Assembly (NCBI GenBank): GCA_964036045.1
Contig: OZ038384.1
Span: 37,316,238 to 37,380,237 of the forward strand
Direction of reading: 5' to 3'
From: Eutreptiella sp. 'Long Island Sound 2002'
Lineage: Eukaryota > Euglenozoa > Euglenophyceae > Eutreptiales > Eutreptiaceae
Length of the DNA stretch: 64,000 nt
Both the position numbers and the translations under genes were made by a program. Positions 33,013 to 44,654 of this stretch are shown piece after piece (within the stretch, counting starts at the first letter, position 1; each line of letters opens with the position of its first letter). The notes under the pieces were generated by a model, which was not told the origin of the DNA, did not search any database, and was given only the letters and a program-made list of their open reading frames with translations.

Positions 33013-34060
33013 TTCTATTTTGTTTCGATTACTTCCAGGTACTCTTCATGGATCCCCCTCGGCGACCAGGCGCCGCGGGGGGTACAGCGAAACCCTGGCC
33101 GGGGGGCTGCTTGGGCCACCCAGCGCCCCGCCCGGCAGCTGGTGCCTGCGAAGTTATGCCCCTGGGAGCGGTGCACCATGGCCCTGCACATAGGGACATG
33201 CCGCATGCGAGAGACAGTCGTCTCCCCACCATGTAGATCATGCGACGGTGGCGGCAGAAAGTCACCGCCGGGTGATTCTTGCACTTCCCTGCATCTTCTA
33301 TGGGGGGCCGGAGGAAGACACGGGCCACATGCGCATCACGTGCGAACGGGATGAGGTAGTGGCGTGTTTGCTGTGTGCGAAGGTCGAGGAGTTCACGGCG
33401 CATCTGTCACTCGCTGACAAGGCCATGGATTTACTGTCCTGGAAGGAGCATGGCTGCAAGTGGACAGAGTCCTTGATGGCAGGGGTGGTCCCAGGTGACC
33501 TGCGGCGGCTCTTTGCGATGGTGTGAGCTGCCTCGTCCCGGGGCCCGGCGAAGGCCAAGCTGTTCCTAGAGTACATGATCCTGCTGGGCGAAAATGGCTA
33601 CGCCTGGAGAAATCATCGACTCACAAGGATCATACAGCTGCCGCCAGGAGATCGGCGGAGAGCGACCTACTCTTTCCCCCGAGGTGACACGCCATTCTAC
33701 CCACCCGCTGGCAAGATCCAGCAGCTGCCCCCGTGCAAGTGCTTGGACGGCCTGCCGGGCGACCTTCAAGCAGCCTTTCAGCCTGTGCCGCTGCATGCGC
33801 TGCTGGTATCAAGGTCGTACATTACATACGATGAGGCCATGTCCACGTTTCCCCAATGGATGGCGGCGGCAGCGCAGGCCTTCAGTGCGTGGCTCAAGTC
33901 ATTGGAGATGCGCTGCAGCAACAGAGGTCCCACGCCCCCCAGCCGTGGGAGGAGAGTGCCCGGCGGCGGCTGCGGCTGGAGGACCCTCAGGCCGCTAGGG
34001 CGGCTGCGGGCCTGCGCTCAAAGGGGGAGCCCCCCCCCCCCTACCCTGCTCTCTCCTTGA
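33013..34060 (+). pseudogene. LINE zinc-finger region, copy B
   Basis: Nearly identical to copy A up to about 33655, but with a 1-nt deletion (TCACCGCC for TCACCCGCC). It then continues as copy C does, with RGDTPFYPPAGKIQQLPP and PLHALLVSRSYITYDEAMST, then FPQWMAAAAQAF. It shares the TAG (33234-33236) and TGA (33524-33526) of copy A. A Gly/Arg-rich end leads into a C run near 34030. The 5' start is the same as in copy A, right after a microsatellite. Confidence 0.6.
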
Positions 34061-35173
34061 CCGCAAGTGTCAGCTTGAACGGCATTTATAGCAGACAGCA
34101 ACTGCCCCCAACTGTTTTGGTAACCTCCTCCAACCACCTCTCTCTAACCAGTTGTCAAACCCCCTCTCAGGCCCCGCCCCTAATCATGCATCCTTGGACT
34201 CCGGACTGGATGGAAAAAAGGAACACTGCGGTGCATAGACCTTTTCACACCCCAAGCATCGAGCGGAAATCCTTGTCCAACTAACATCCCCGATGTTCGA
34301 TACACACAATGCCATGTAGCGCGTGCATACTGCGAGCAACACACTGCAAAAATCACGCTGCAAAAAGCACGGTCTGGTGCGGCGCAATTCCCCCCCCTAA
34401 TCACATAACAAATGAACTGATCAATCACCAATTGGTAATTGAAAGCCATTGCTGGTGACAGGGGTGCTGGATCCCCCCCCTCCCCAGTGGTGCTCCACCC
34501 TTGTCCAATGATCTGTGGCAGTTTGTGGCCGTGGGTGGTTCAAACAGGGCCCCTCAAGACTTGGGCCGACATAAGGTGGAGGCCGTTTGCACAGCTGGTG
34601 CCTCAGGGGGATCTTGGAAGACCAGGGTATGGTGCCCCGCCTTGGCAGGCCGTGAAAATGCCGTATCTTGTCCATCACCTTCCAAAGTGTGCAGCTGCCA
34701 TACGTGCCTGTGGGCCAAAATCCGGGGCTCGCTTTAGCCAGTGGGTCAGTGGGCACGGCATTTCGATTCGCTGCACAGTCACAGTGGGCGCAAATTTTTG
34801 GGGTTGGGCACAGACATGCGATCGGTGGGTTGTTGCCTGCCACACACAAGGGGTTTTCGGTTGCACCAAATGGGGAAAAACTTGTGCGCCTGATGCATGC
34901 AGCCCCATGGATGCTGGATGGTGTGTCTTGCTTGGTGGGGCTGCAGCGGGCATGAGCATTGTGTACAATTCAGTTTTGCTGGTGACAGTTGAAAGAGCGG
35001 TTGTGAGCAGGAGCTGGGCCGTTGGAGCTGCAGTTGGAGTTGGAAAGAAGCGGTTGGGGTGGGCCTAATACTTGCTCTAGAAGGGGGCTGGGCACAGGCT
35101 GACAGGCGCCCTGCCGCAGGGCTCAGCATAGCGGGTGCCAAGCCCTGCATCTTTGCGTTCAGTGCTCAAGCAG
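34061..35173. other. No convincing gene
   Basis: The plus-strand frame at 34439-35068 is long, but its Trp/Cys/Gly-rich make-up shows no domain. Confidence 0.3.
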
Positions 35174-35248
35174 GCCAAGCAGTCACTGATGGAGACGTGC
35201 CAAGAACTCAAGAAGCATGCAGAGGAACAGCAGCAAAAGTTGATGCAG
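35174..35248 (+). CDS. Candidate coiled-coil exon (75 nt)
   Basis: AKQSLMETCQELKKHAEEQQ then QKLMQ, between an AAGCAG acceptor and a CAG|GTGTGC donor, 25 codons, phase 0 at both ends. Strong coiled-coil make-up. An upstream TTCAG at 35162 is an alternative acceptor, giving a phase-1 start. Confidence 0.45.
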
Positions 35249-36421
35249 GTGTGCCATTTTTTAGCAATGGAGGGGCCTGGTCACAAGTGCCAGAGGGGGG
35301 CACCGAGACTGCCGCATGCGAGTGTACCCCACGCAAGTGTGTCGGTTTGAAACAACGCCGAAGTCACCAATTGCCTACAACGCCGTCTGGCCCTCCCATT
35401 GTGATCACCCAATGGAGCGCCAAATGCCCATGGACCATGATTGTTGCGATTGGGTACCGCAGCAAGCCCCTCGGTGGGGGTTTTGATGTTCGACGGCATC
35501 GGTCCCTCCCGCACAAGGGACCAGGCGGCCCTGCCCACAGACCACCGGGCTAAGACCCCCGTGCTTTTCCCCAAAAGGCAAAATGCCTGAAAATGCTGCA
35601 CACTGCTGATGTGTAGCACTTGTTGACCCTGAACCCTCTGGCCCTGCGTTGGATTTCCCACATCAGATGTGGCGGGGAGCACCCTCTGTCATGGACAAGA
35701 CACTGTGTCAAACATGCCGGCGCCGGCATGGGAGGGACGCCAAGGGGCTAAAGCCGCGCCTTGGGGCAGGGACAACAGTCCCACTCTCCCACGCACCAAA
35801 AATACATTTTAATACACCGATTGTGGACAAACATTGGTGACAATTGCCTCCTGAAAATCCGAACCAGTGCGTACACCCAGCAGTACTGGCACACTTACAA
35901 AGCCCCCCCCCCCCCCGGCCTTCGGAAGCAAGGTGTGAAGGCCAAGGATGACAGCTCTAGGGCGCCCAACCTGTAAGGTACTATGCACACACGATGTGTT
36001 GACAGAATCAGGCCAATACAGTGTGAAGTGAGATGGCCGAACACTCAGTAGTATCATAGCACTGCATCGTGATTGAACTGCCGGACATTGCTGCATATGC
36101 ATACCAGGACGTGCATGTGTGGAGCGCTTTATGACCTTCTTGCGGCCTGGCCTTCGGCTACATTTAGTTGCCAAGGGTAGCCTGGCTTGGGCCTGGCACC
36201 ATTGGTGCCGAAGGAAAATTCTGTCGCAAGTAGCCTAGCCCCCCAACCCCCATTTTTTCGAACTCCAACGCATCTGCTCCACACTCAACTGGCCATCATT
36301 TTGAGGTATTCCACTGTCACTGCCCCCTTGTGTGGGCTCCCTCTTGGCGATGGCGCTTCGCCATCTCTGCACAGCCTCTGAACCCCGATCAACACGTGAC
36401 ACTCCACAACCCTCGCCGTAG
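35249..36421. other. No gene; relative of the 23.8-24.1 kb repeat
   Basis: Short blocks are shared with 23760-24090. A C run lies near 35905. It ends in the CCGTAG acceptor of the next candidate exon. Confidence 0.35.
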
Positions 36422-36523
36422 GAGCGTGCATGTGCTGAAGGGCTGCATCTGCAGATCGCACAGCTCCAGGCCAAATTGACGTCCTCTCAACGGACTGAAA
36501 AGGTCGTGTCCGAGCAGCTGCAG
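36422..36523 (+). CDS. Candidate coiled-coil exon (102 nt)
   Basis: ERACAEGLHLQIAQLQAKLT then SSQRTEKVVSEQLQ, between CCGTAG and CAG|GTATCA, 34 codons, phase 0 at both ends. It has clear heptads (L-x2-I-x2-L-x3-L). One of the best exon candidates in the window. Confidence 0.5.
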
Positions 36524-37261
36524 GTATCACCGTGTCAGGGCAGTGTGCTACAGGGAACTTGGGGACTGCGCAAAGCCAGAGCTGTTTTTTTTTTTTAGGG
36601 AAAGTGGACATTTTCTTGTTTCACTGAGGACAGCCTCAGCAGCTGAGTGACAGGATGGCGCTTAACCGACGGCACAATTGACCGGAAACTGACAGATTCT
36701 TGTGATTGGCCATGGCTCTGTTGAAGCGCACGCTTATTGGAGTTCCACAGGTTCTGTTTTGCGATTGAGGACAGCCCTGCCTGAAGCGCAGGCCATCGGA
36801 CTAATCTGTGCATTCTGAACACGGGGGCCAGGATGAAGCATGCATTCGCAAAAGTGCGGAGGTTTTCGGTGCACTGGGCTGGGGGCGTGGGGTCGCGCTC
36901 AACCCAGGGACGCATTAGAGTAGAAAAAATGTAAGGAGGAGGTCCCCCCCCCTGGGTCCAGACCCCCTCCCCCCCCTCCTGGTGACCTGGCATCAGTATG
37001 AAAACCCTCAGAGTGGTAGCAGGAGGGACGGCCCGCCCTCCTGCACAGCCACGAGAGGGCCCGAAGGTGCAAGGATGAGGAACATGGGAACCGGGGAGAG
37101 ACGAGATGGCCAAGGAGCGGGAACTGGGGCTCACCAGGTGCCTGGCAGGTGGTTCTTCCACCCTACACAGGAGGGCCCCAGGGCCCCAGTGTCTATACTT
37201 GCACAGGGTGCTGCTGTGCACGACAGGCGCCACTGTGTGCAGAGGAGGAGATGCGCTCGGG
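36524..37261. other. No gene seen
   Basis: Includes a T run near 36590 and a purine-rich stretch near 37050-37130. No domain. Confidence 0.35.
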
Positions 37262-37450
37262 CTACGGCCTTTGAGCTAGGGCCGAGCGGCAGTGGTGAAG
37301 CATGGGGGCATATGAAGTGAGCCCCCGTGCCACTGCCCGGCCAGAGAAGAGATGCCCTCGGGCTGTGGCTTTTGAGCTAGGGCCGAGCGGCAGTGGTGAA
37401 GCATGGGGGCATATGGAGCGAGCCCTCGCGCCACTGCCCGGCCAGAGAAG
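37262..37450. repeat. 101-bp tandem duplication
   Basis: TTGAGCTAGGGCCGAGCGGC occurs at 37271 and 37372. The two units are nearly identical through CACTGCCCGGCCAGAGAAG. Confidence 0.8.
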
Positions 37451-37659
37451 GCTCTGCGCAAGGGCACACGATTGGAGCGCACTGTGAGATGCTGCAGGTG
37501 ACCCTGTGTGTGCCGGTCTCGTGCCCCCAACCACCGAGGCAAGCTTGGAGTCTGGGGCAGCTTGGAGTGCTTCGGGGGGTCGCCCGGTGCGGCAGGTTGT
37601 CTACATCTCGCGGTGTTCTGCTTCGGCTCGCCGTGTGTGTGGGCGATAGGTGTGGCAGT

Positions 37660-40425
37660 GCAGTGCAGTGACGGTAAAGAGACGGGGCACGGTGACGGGG
37701 CAGTGCCCAGAGGAGGCATTGTTGGCGCTTGCATGACGCACGGATGAGGGTGTAGTGCTCTGAGAGTGCCACCATGACGGGGTAGTGCCCAGAGAAGGCT
37801 TGATGGAATTAACGGGACATGGGTTCGGCGGACGTACCAGCTTGGCAGACATACCGGCTAAGCGGGCATGCCGGCTTGGCGGACAAGCTGCCGGCTAGCC
37901 GACTGTCCGGCCGGACACCCGGCTGGCGGACTATCCGGTTCATCCCCCCCCCCCTCCCCTACAAATAACCGCCGTCCCACACATACAAACAACACCTCTG
38001 AGGCTGAAAAACGCCCTTCCATCCTTCTGTTGTGCTGTAGCTTTTCCCCATTGTCATGGCCCAACAACATTCCATTGTGGTCCCACCAAGTCCCATCAAG
38101 AGGCGGTGCACACACGAGGTGGTCTATGGCCTACGCAGGAGTCTTGTTATTTAAGGGGGGTGCGGGGGCTGGTCCCCGCGTCGAGCGAAGCGAGCCGAAG
38201 CAAGGGGTGGTTTGGCGGTGCACACACAAGGCGGTGCATACACAAGGAGGTCCACACACAAGGTGGTCTGTGGCCAGCGCAGGAGTCTTGTTATTTAGGG
38301 GGGGTGCGGGGGTTGGCCCCCTCGTCGAGCGAAGTGAGCTGTCTGGTGAGTGAAGCTAGTTGAAGCAGGGGGGGGAGATAGGGGGGTGAGGGGTGGGGTA
38401 GGGGGAGGTAGGTGGGGGAGAGAGGTTGAGGGGGGCAATTTTGTGCATACTCTCCTGCATGGCGCACGGATGACAATGTAGTGTTTTGAGAGTGCCACTG
38501 TGACAGTGCTGTGCCCAAAGGAGGCACTCTTGCGCCTGCATGGCACACGGATGAGAGTCTAGTGCTCTAAGAGCACCATTGTGACGGTGCAGTGGCTAGA
38601 GGAGGCACTGCTGGCGCCTGCACGGCACACGGATTGGAGTGTGATGCTCTAAGAGCGCCGATGTAACGGTGTAGTGCCCCGAGGAGGCCATTTTGGCGAC
38701 TACATAGCGCACGGATAACAGTGTGTTGTTCTTAGAGTGCCGCTTTGAAGGGGCTGTCCCCAGAGGGGGCCCTGTTGGCGCCTGCATGGCACACGGATTA
38801 GAGCGTAGTGCTTTGAGAGCGCCAAGGTGACGGTGCAGTGCCCAAAGGTGGCACTTCTAGTGTCAGCATGGCTCCCAGAGGAAAATGCAGTGCCCGAGAG
38901 CGCCACAATGACAATGCGGTGCTCAGAGAAGGCACTTTTGGCGCCTGCATGGTGCATGCATGAGACAACATTGCTTTGAGAGCGCTATTGTGGCAGTGCG
39001 GTGCCTAGAGTAGGCACCATTGCGTCTGCATGGCACATCAATGAGAATGTAACGCCGTGAGAGCACCGCGCCATGCAGGGGCCCTCCTTTGGGCATTACA
39101 TTGTCTCAACGCCACTCTGAGAGCACTACACTCTGTTCCATGCGCAATGCAGGCGCCAACAGCGCCTCCTCAAGGCGCTGCACCGTCAACAAGAGGCACA
39201 AGCCACGCCAAGTGCACGAGGATTGGCATCCCTCGGACGCACTTTCAGGGTACCGCGGGGGCAAGAACGGCGTGCATACTCCCCCAATCCAATGGATGTG
39301 GCATAGGTCTTTTGGGTGTGGTCCTCGAGGGGGGGCCAACGCCGGTCGCCATAGCCGTGTGTTACAACCAACCAATCACCCAACCTTTCCCCTTCCCCCC
39401 AGACCATTTGCCCCCCCCCCCCCCTCTCCACTTCTAATTCAGGCGAAAAGCCGGGTTGGGCAATCGGTAGTAGGATCTCCCAATGGTGAAGCTTCGTGTA
39501 GTTGTATCTTCGCAAGGCGATCGAAGTGCCTTTGTCAAGGGTTTGACTAATTGTATTGCTTGATTGTTGCAATACGCGATAGGTGCAATTCACTGTGGGC
39601 CAATATGGGATGAGGAGTGAAGGCAAGCTGTTTTCTTGTGATGCAAAAATTCTCAAAATTTGCACCAAATATGTTTGGGAGTCGTGTTGACGCTTGCTTT
39701 GCGCACTCATGAGGGTGTAGTGCTCTGAGAGCACCACTGCGACGGTGTAGGGTCCACAAGAGGCGCTGCTAACGCCCGCAAAGCGCACAAATGAGAATGT
39801 ACTGCTCTCACAGCGCCACTCTGATCGTGCAAAGCCCTGGGTAGTCACTGCCTGCACCTATACGGCACACGGATGGGAGTGTTGTGCTCTCAGAGTGCCA
39901 CTGTAATCGGGCAAAGCTCTGGGGAGGCACCGTTGGCGCCTTCATGGCGCATGCATGAGATTGTACTGCTCTAAGAGCGCTATTGTGATCGGGCAGAGCT
40001 CTGGGGAGTCACTGCTGGTGCCTACACGGCGCACGGATGAGAGTGTAGTGCTCTGAGAGCGCCAACGTGATCGGGCAGAGACCTAGGGAGTCACTGTTGG
40101 CGCCTACACGGCGCACGGATGGGAGTGTAGTGCTGTGAGAGTGCCACTGTGGTTGACGACTGCAGGGAGGCACTGCTGGCGCATGCTTGAGGTTGTAGTG
40201 CTCTCAGAGCGCCACTGTGACCATGCAGTGTGTAGAGGAGGCACTGCTGGCGCCTGCATGGCGCAAGGATGAGAGTTTAGCGTTGTGAGAGCACCGCAAT
40301 GATGGGGCAGCACCGAGAGGAGGCGCTGCTGGCGCATAGATAGCGCCTAGATGAGGGCGTATTGCTTCGAGAGCGCCAATGTGCCGATGTAGTGCCCAGA
40401 GGTAGCGCCGATGGCGCCTGCACGG
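37660..40425. repeat. 82-bp satellite array in three blocks
   Basis: Units contain CACGGATGAGAGTGTAGTGC, then GAGAGCGCCACTGTGACGG and CCCAGAGGAGGCACTG. In the best block (38450-39080) the CACGGAT motif recurs every 81-82 bp. Blocks lie at about 37660-37800, 38440-39180 and 39690-40425, broken by other repeats and by a non-satellite insert at 39180-39690. Sequence is diverged, so the array is old. All long frames here are shadows. Confidence 0.75.
38095..38345. repeat. Two direct repeats inside the satellite, about 146-bp offset
   Basis: AGGAGTCTTGTTATTTA, then GGGGGGTGCGGGGG and CGTCGAGCGAAG, occurs twice. GCGGTGCACACACAAG-like motifs are repeated between the copies. Confidence 0.65.
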
Positions 40426-40428
40426 GGG

Positions 40429-41962
40429 AGGGACGGATGGATGGATGGATGGACGGGCTATCTTTATGGGACCATCACCTCCCCCCCAAATGTCGGGTGT
40501 TAGTGCCTTTCGCGCGACACCCCCCACCCCCTACCCTGTGCCCGGCTTGCTCTACAGGTTCTGGACGACGAGACACGACTGGGGAGCGGGTGCCCCAACG
40601 GTGCCCCGCACACGTGGTTTCCCCCTCTCCCTTCGGGCCTGGTGGCACCTGCCGCACGCCACACACACACACACACACACACACCCCTGCACCTCCCCCC
40701 TAGATGCCCCCCACCCCGAGGAGGTTTCCCGGTAGGTGGTGGTAGCCCCCAAGGCGACAGCTGGGCGACATAGGCGGCACCGGCTCATGTGCCGCCGCTT
40801 GCACACGGGGACGGGGGGGGGTTGGGGCACTGGCAACAATCCCCTCATAGAGCCTCCTGCCGGGAGTCCCTGGGCCGACCCCACACCCTAGCTTAATTAG
40901 CGCCCGGTCCTGGCACCCGCCGGTAGCCTGGGCATGAGCAGCCACCCCCCCTACCGCTGGCACAGCAATCTTGTGCCAGCTACATGTGGGGCCCATGGGC
41001 GCACTCGCACATGGGTGTAGCCTGGGGGGGAACTGGGTCACTGGGTCGAGGGGCAAAGCCTCTAGTACTAGGTCCTGGGCGAGTGCAGCGCCTGGGTCAC
41101 AGACCGGCCTGGGGCAGGCGACACCACGACTCCGGGTTGGGATGGAGCAGAGAGGAGGGCACAACATGAGGACAGGTGACCACAGGGGTGCTGCCCCCCC
41201 GCGGTGGACAGCACAGGTGGTGCTCCCTTCCCAACGGCTTGTGGGTGGTGCCCTATGCCGGGCCTAACCCTCCCATGCTTGTGGGTGGTGCCCTATGCCG
41301 GGCGGAACCCTCCCTAACCCGCGATGGGTGAGGGCCAGTGGTGAAGCCACCAGTGATGGGTCCTGCAGCTGGCGCCCGGCACGGGTCACAGACAGCCCTG
41401 AGCAAGCCCCCCACAGGTAGTTGTCCTGAACTTCTTGTGGGTGGTGCCCTATGCCGGGCAGAACCCTCCCGCAGACACAGCGCCCAGTGAAGGGGCCCAC
41501 AGCAGGCGCCGTTCATGGGGACAGGGGAGCTTTCCCCCTGCGGTGGACAGCACAGGTGAGCCTCCCTTCCCAGCGCTTGTGGGAGGTGCTCTACGCCGGA
41601 TGGAACCCTCCATCACTGGTGGCTGGCGAGACCCGCAGGTGAAGCCACCAGTGAGGAGGCCTCCCAGGGCGCGGCGCCCCACGAAGTGGCCCGCAGTGTG
41701 CGCTGTCGTGGACACGGCGCCCAGCGAGAACACCCGCGGCACCCGCCGTTCATAAGCACAAGCGACAGGAGCACCAGGGGAAGGGGGAGGGGTGGGACAG
41801 CGGAGGGAGACAGAGCTAGCCCTCCCCCCCCCTGGTGCACCAGCCGGCCCTGTGTTGACGCCGGCTGCTGCCCCAACCCCGAGCCCTCAACGGGCAACGT
41901 GAGGGGCTAGCGATGCGCCACCCCAAGACCGCAGGGCATACCAAACCATACCAAAACCCCCT
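40429..41962. repeat. GC-rich segment with 143-154-bp minisatellite
   Basis: It starts after GGAT repeats (40433-40452) and contains a CA run (40661-40683). Units with CTTGTGGGTGGTGCCCTATG start at about 41238, 41279, 41433 and 41576, the last one diverged. It ends with CATACCAAACCATACCAAAA near 41938-41957, like the LINE tail at 3288-3320. A retroelement origin is possible, but no domain is visible. Confidence 0.45.
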
Positions 41963-42092
41963 ACCCCCCCGCCCCCTCTTCCGCTCCAATTATTCCCTGG
42001 CTCAGCCCCCAGCTGCCACAGATTGTACCGTAGCACATGTTGCCCCAGCCGCCCGCAACCCTCGCCTCAACACTCTCCCGCTGGTGTACCAG

Positions 42093-42155
42093 GCCCTGAT
42101 GGACGAATTGGCAGCGAAGGAGAAAGAGGTGATGGAGCTTCAGGCCGCCGCGCAG
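42093..42155 (+). CDS. Candidate coiled-coil exon (63 nt)
   Basis: ALMDELAAKEKEVMELQAAA-Q between a TACCAG acceptor and a CAG|GTCCTG donor, 21 codons, phase 0 at both ends. Strong coiled-coil character. The frame is also open on both sides (about 41913-42488), so the true exon may be longer. Confidence 0.45.
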
Positions 42156-42819
42156 GTCCTGCGTGACTCGGTTGTGCTTGAGGCCGGGCGGGGCTCAGGA
42201 TCACTGGAAACCCAAGGACGGGGCACCAAACCCCTGCACACGCACGACCTGCTGACCGGTGTCCCTTCTGAACGCGTCCCCCATGTGCACTCACAGTGTG
42301 GACCTGCAAATGCTGATGCCCTCCTGACGCCATCAGATAATCTCGCATTGATCTCCCATACGGCGAAAGTAGCAAACCACGTGTGCCCACGAACCCTTCA
42401 CAGGACATTCCTCACAAACGTGCCAATGAGTCTCAAGGTAGGGCTTACAGGGCAGGGTAGGCAACACAATGTGGTCCATCCTGCTTGAAGAAGGGGCTTT
42501 TTGTTGCCAATTTTGTCCACACTTGTATACAGCCTCAAGGAGCATGTGCTGTAGCAACTGCCTGCATGAGGGTAACACATGGCGCAGCATTTTCGCTAGA
42601 CAAAACGCAGCGGCACAGGTGTAAGGACGCCTGCAAAGCAAGAACCACCCGCAAATCAAAAGGACAAGTCCGAGGGTTGTCTCCGGGAGAAGGCAATTTT
42701 TTGGGCCTTTGTGGTCCACTCCATATCACCGGGGGGGGGGGGGGCGCCGGGACCAGACCCTTTACGCCGACCCCCCCCCCCCTCCCTGCTGGGTTTTGGC
42801 CCGGAAGTGCCGGACCATG
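42156..42819. other. No convincing gene
   Basis: The frame open from 41913 to 42488 crosses the first half, but lacks domain character there. A G run lies near 42731. Confidence 0.3.
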
Positions 42820-42841
42820 GGCGCCAAAGGCGCCCTAAGGA

Positions 42842-43080
42842 AATTTTGCTTGACTTCGTAGAGGGTGAAAAAATGGGTCTTCACCCCATGTGTCTATACT
42901 CAAAATACTCAGTTTTTTTAGGAGAACCCAATAGTGGATGAAAACCAAATTGGACCAAATATGAATACCACCCCTGTGCAGAGGTATGTCAGAGATGGGC
43001 CATACCCTAGTGGGTAAAGCAGTGCCTCTGCAACTAGAAGGTCCTGGGTTCAAACCCCAGTGGGGCCAGTCTACAGAACT
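42842..43080 (+). mobile_element. tRNA-Ala-derived SINE, copy 2
   Basis: The core at 42993-43065 has CCTAGTGGGTAAAGCAG (A box), CCTCTGCAACT with a TGC anticodon position, and a T arm CTGGG-TTCAAAC-CCCAG (43044-43060) that pairs perfectly. It shares about 170 bp of upstream sequence with copy 1. It is followed by the 85-bp satellite, as part of the same composite repeat. Confidence 0.65.
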
Positions 43081-43164
43081 GCAGGCAGCACCAGGGACAC
43101 CATGGGAAAATTTTTGTTTTTGTTTTTTTTGGCTTTTTTTTGCTTTGACTTTGTCCCCTTTGTT

Positions 43165-43495
43165 GGGGATCCCCGAGAATGCAGGGGTGATGTAGCATTT
43201 CCACCCACTTGTGGGCCCCACCAATTCTGATTTTGTCCCCCATGTCTTTGGGGATCCCCGAGAATGCAGGGGTGATGTAGCATTTCCGCCCACTTGTGGG
43301 CCCCACCAATTCTGATTTTGTCCCCCATGTCTTTGGGGATCCCCGAGAATGCAGGGGTGATGTAGCATTTCCGCCCACTTGTGGGCCCCACCAATTCTGA
43401 TTTTGTCCCCCATGTCTTTGGGGATCCCCGAGAATGCAAGGGTGATGTAGCATTTCCGCCCACTTGTGGGCCCCACCAATTCTGATTTTGGGCAC
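43165..43495. repeat. 85-bp satellite, four units
   Basis: GGGGATCCCCGAGAATGCA starts at 43165, 43250, 43335 and 43420, exactly 85 bp apart and nearly identical. As 85 is not a multiple of three and no frame has a stop, long repeat frames arise on the minus strand; they are not genes. Confidence 0.9.
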
Positions 43496-43672
43496 CCTAG
43501 AAGGCAAGGGTTAGGCAGCCAATTCTTGTTTTGTGCCTCTTCCATTCGTTCTTGCACACGATGTGCCACTGGTGTACGTGCGCTCGTTGTGGGCACGTAG
43601 TGCACGGAGAGAGCGTTTTTTTTTTGGGAAAGGCGTAGTGCGCGCGGTGCAAACAGCCCCCTCCCCCCTTTG

Positions 43673-43775
43673 CTCCTCCAATGGGTTTCGGAACATACAT
43701 CAACTTTGCCCTGACAACAAGCATGGTTCGGCCTGGGTGGGGCGCCACTAGCAATAGTGGCCGGGAATTGACTCG
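43673..43775. repeat. Terminal block of composite repeat, copy 2
   Basis: GCATGGTTCGGCCTGGGTGG and GTGGCCGGGAATTGAC, matching 22093-22195. Confidence 0.7.
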
Positions 43776-44597
43776 GGGGTGCTATGCCCTTAAACAAAAG
43801 TACCACCTACCATGCCCCCCCCCCCCCTTGTTTCAAAAAATTTTCTCCAATATACATGCTTCGAAGTGATTACAGCGATGAGGCGGTCATCTTATGCCAT
43901 ATTTGTCAGGGTATGAAGCCTGCCCCCCCCCCCCCCTTTCTTGGCAGCCCCCCTTCCCCCCCTCCCCCAGACCCAGCCCCCCCCCCCCCCCGCCCCGCCC
44001 TGAAAGTGGTCCGAGAGTGGGAGGGAGTCGGCGTATGGCCCGTTGCCACGCCCCCCCCCCCCCGTGCTCCATATCCCCTCATCCATGGGGCCCAAAAAGT
44101 TAGTTGGGGGGTCAATGTATCCCCCCAAAGTTGGTTCAGGGCTGCAGGCAGAGAGGTACACCCCAACTCCTTTACTTCAGCTATCGGTTTGTTGCATGTT
44201 GCATGTTGCATGTTATGACTGGCACTCCAAACAGAAATCAAGCTGCACTGGGAATACACGAACTGTATTATGTAGTGTGCTGACTGTTTTGGCATGGTCA
44301 TTTGCTTTCCAAGCAATTTCCTGCGCTTCGTCGGCATACAGACCGTTTTGTTTGCCAAAGCGTGAGGATGCCCTGGCTGCCCTCAGCTGAGCACAAAAAC
44401 ATTCAGTTTGTTCCGTTTGTTAGCGGGGAATATGTTTCTGACAGTCCTGCCACTATTCTTGCAATGCGTTGCCACTTGATTGCATCACCTGCTGCAACGC
44501 TTGCTGCTGCGCAACCCCCCTCCCACTTCAACCTTTTGCAAAACCCTCCTGCAATGTTCGGCTGCAAGGCTTATTTGGTTGTGGTTGTGTTTGACAG
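43776..44597. other. No gene; poly-C blocks
   Basis: C or G runs at about 43818, 43923, 43978 and 44051, and a GCATGTT triple repeat near 44193. No domain. Confidence 0.4.
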
Positions 44598-44654
44598 GTG
44601 CACAAAAGGTCGCAGCAAGACCAAGACCGCGAATTGCGAGGCCTGCGTGACGAG
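44598..44654 (+). CDS. Candidate coiled-coil exon (57 nt)
   Basis: VHKRSQQDQDRELRGLRDE between TTGACAG and GAG|GTGTGC, 19 codons, phase 0 at both ends. Charged, helix-forming make-up. Same strand as the other islands. Confidence 0.4.

Noticed and set aside
37660-40425. Possible CRISPR array, because of regular 82-bp spacing
   Set aside because: Whole units are repeated with divergence, and there are no short identical repeats with unique spacers. The window is eukaryotic.
41930-41962. CATACCAAACCATACCAAAA as a second copy of the 5' LINE's tail
   Set aside because: Only the short simple-repeat motif matches. No LINE domain or target duplication is found upstream.
43034-43507. Long minus-strand frames with repeated GNATSPLHSRGSP and CYITPAFSGIP peptides
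   Set aside because: They arise because the 85-bp satellite has no stop in any frame. The period is not a multiple of three, so the same DNA is read in three frames.
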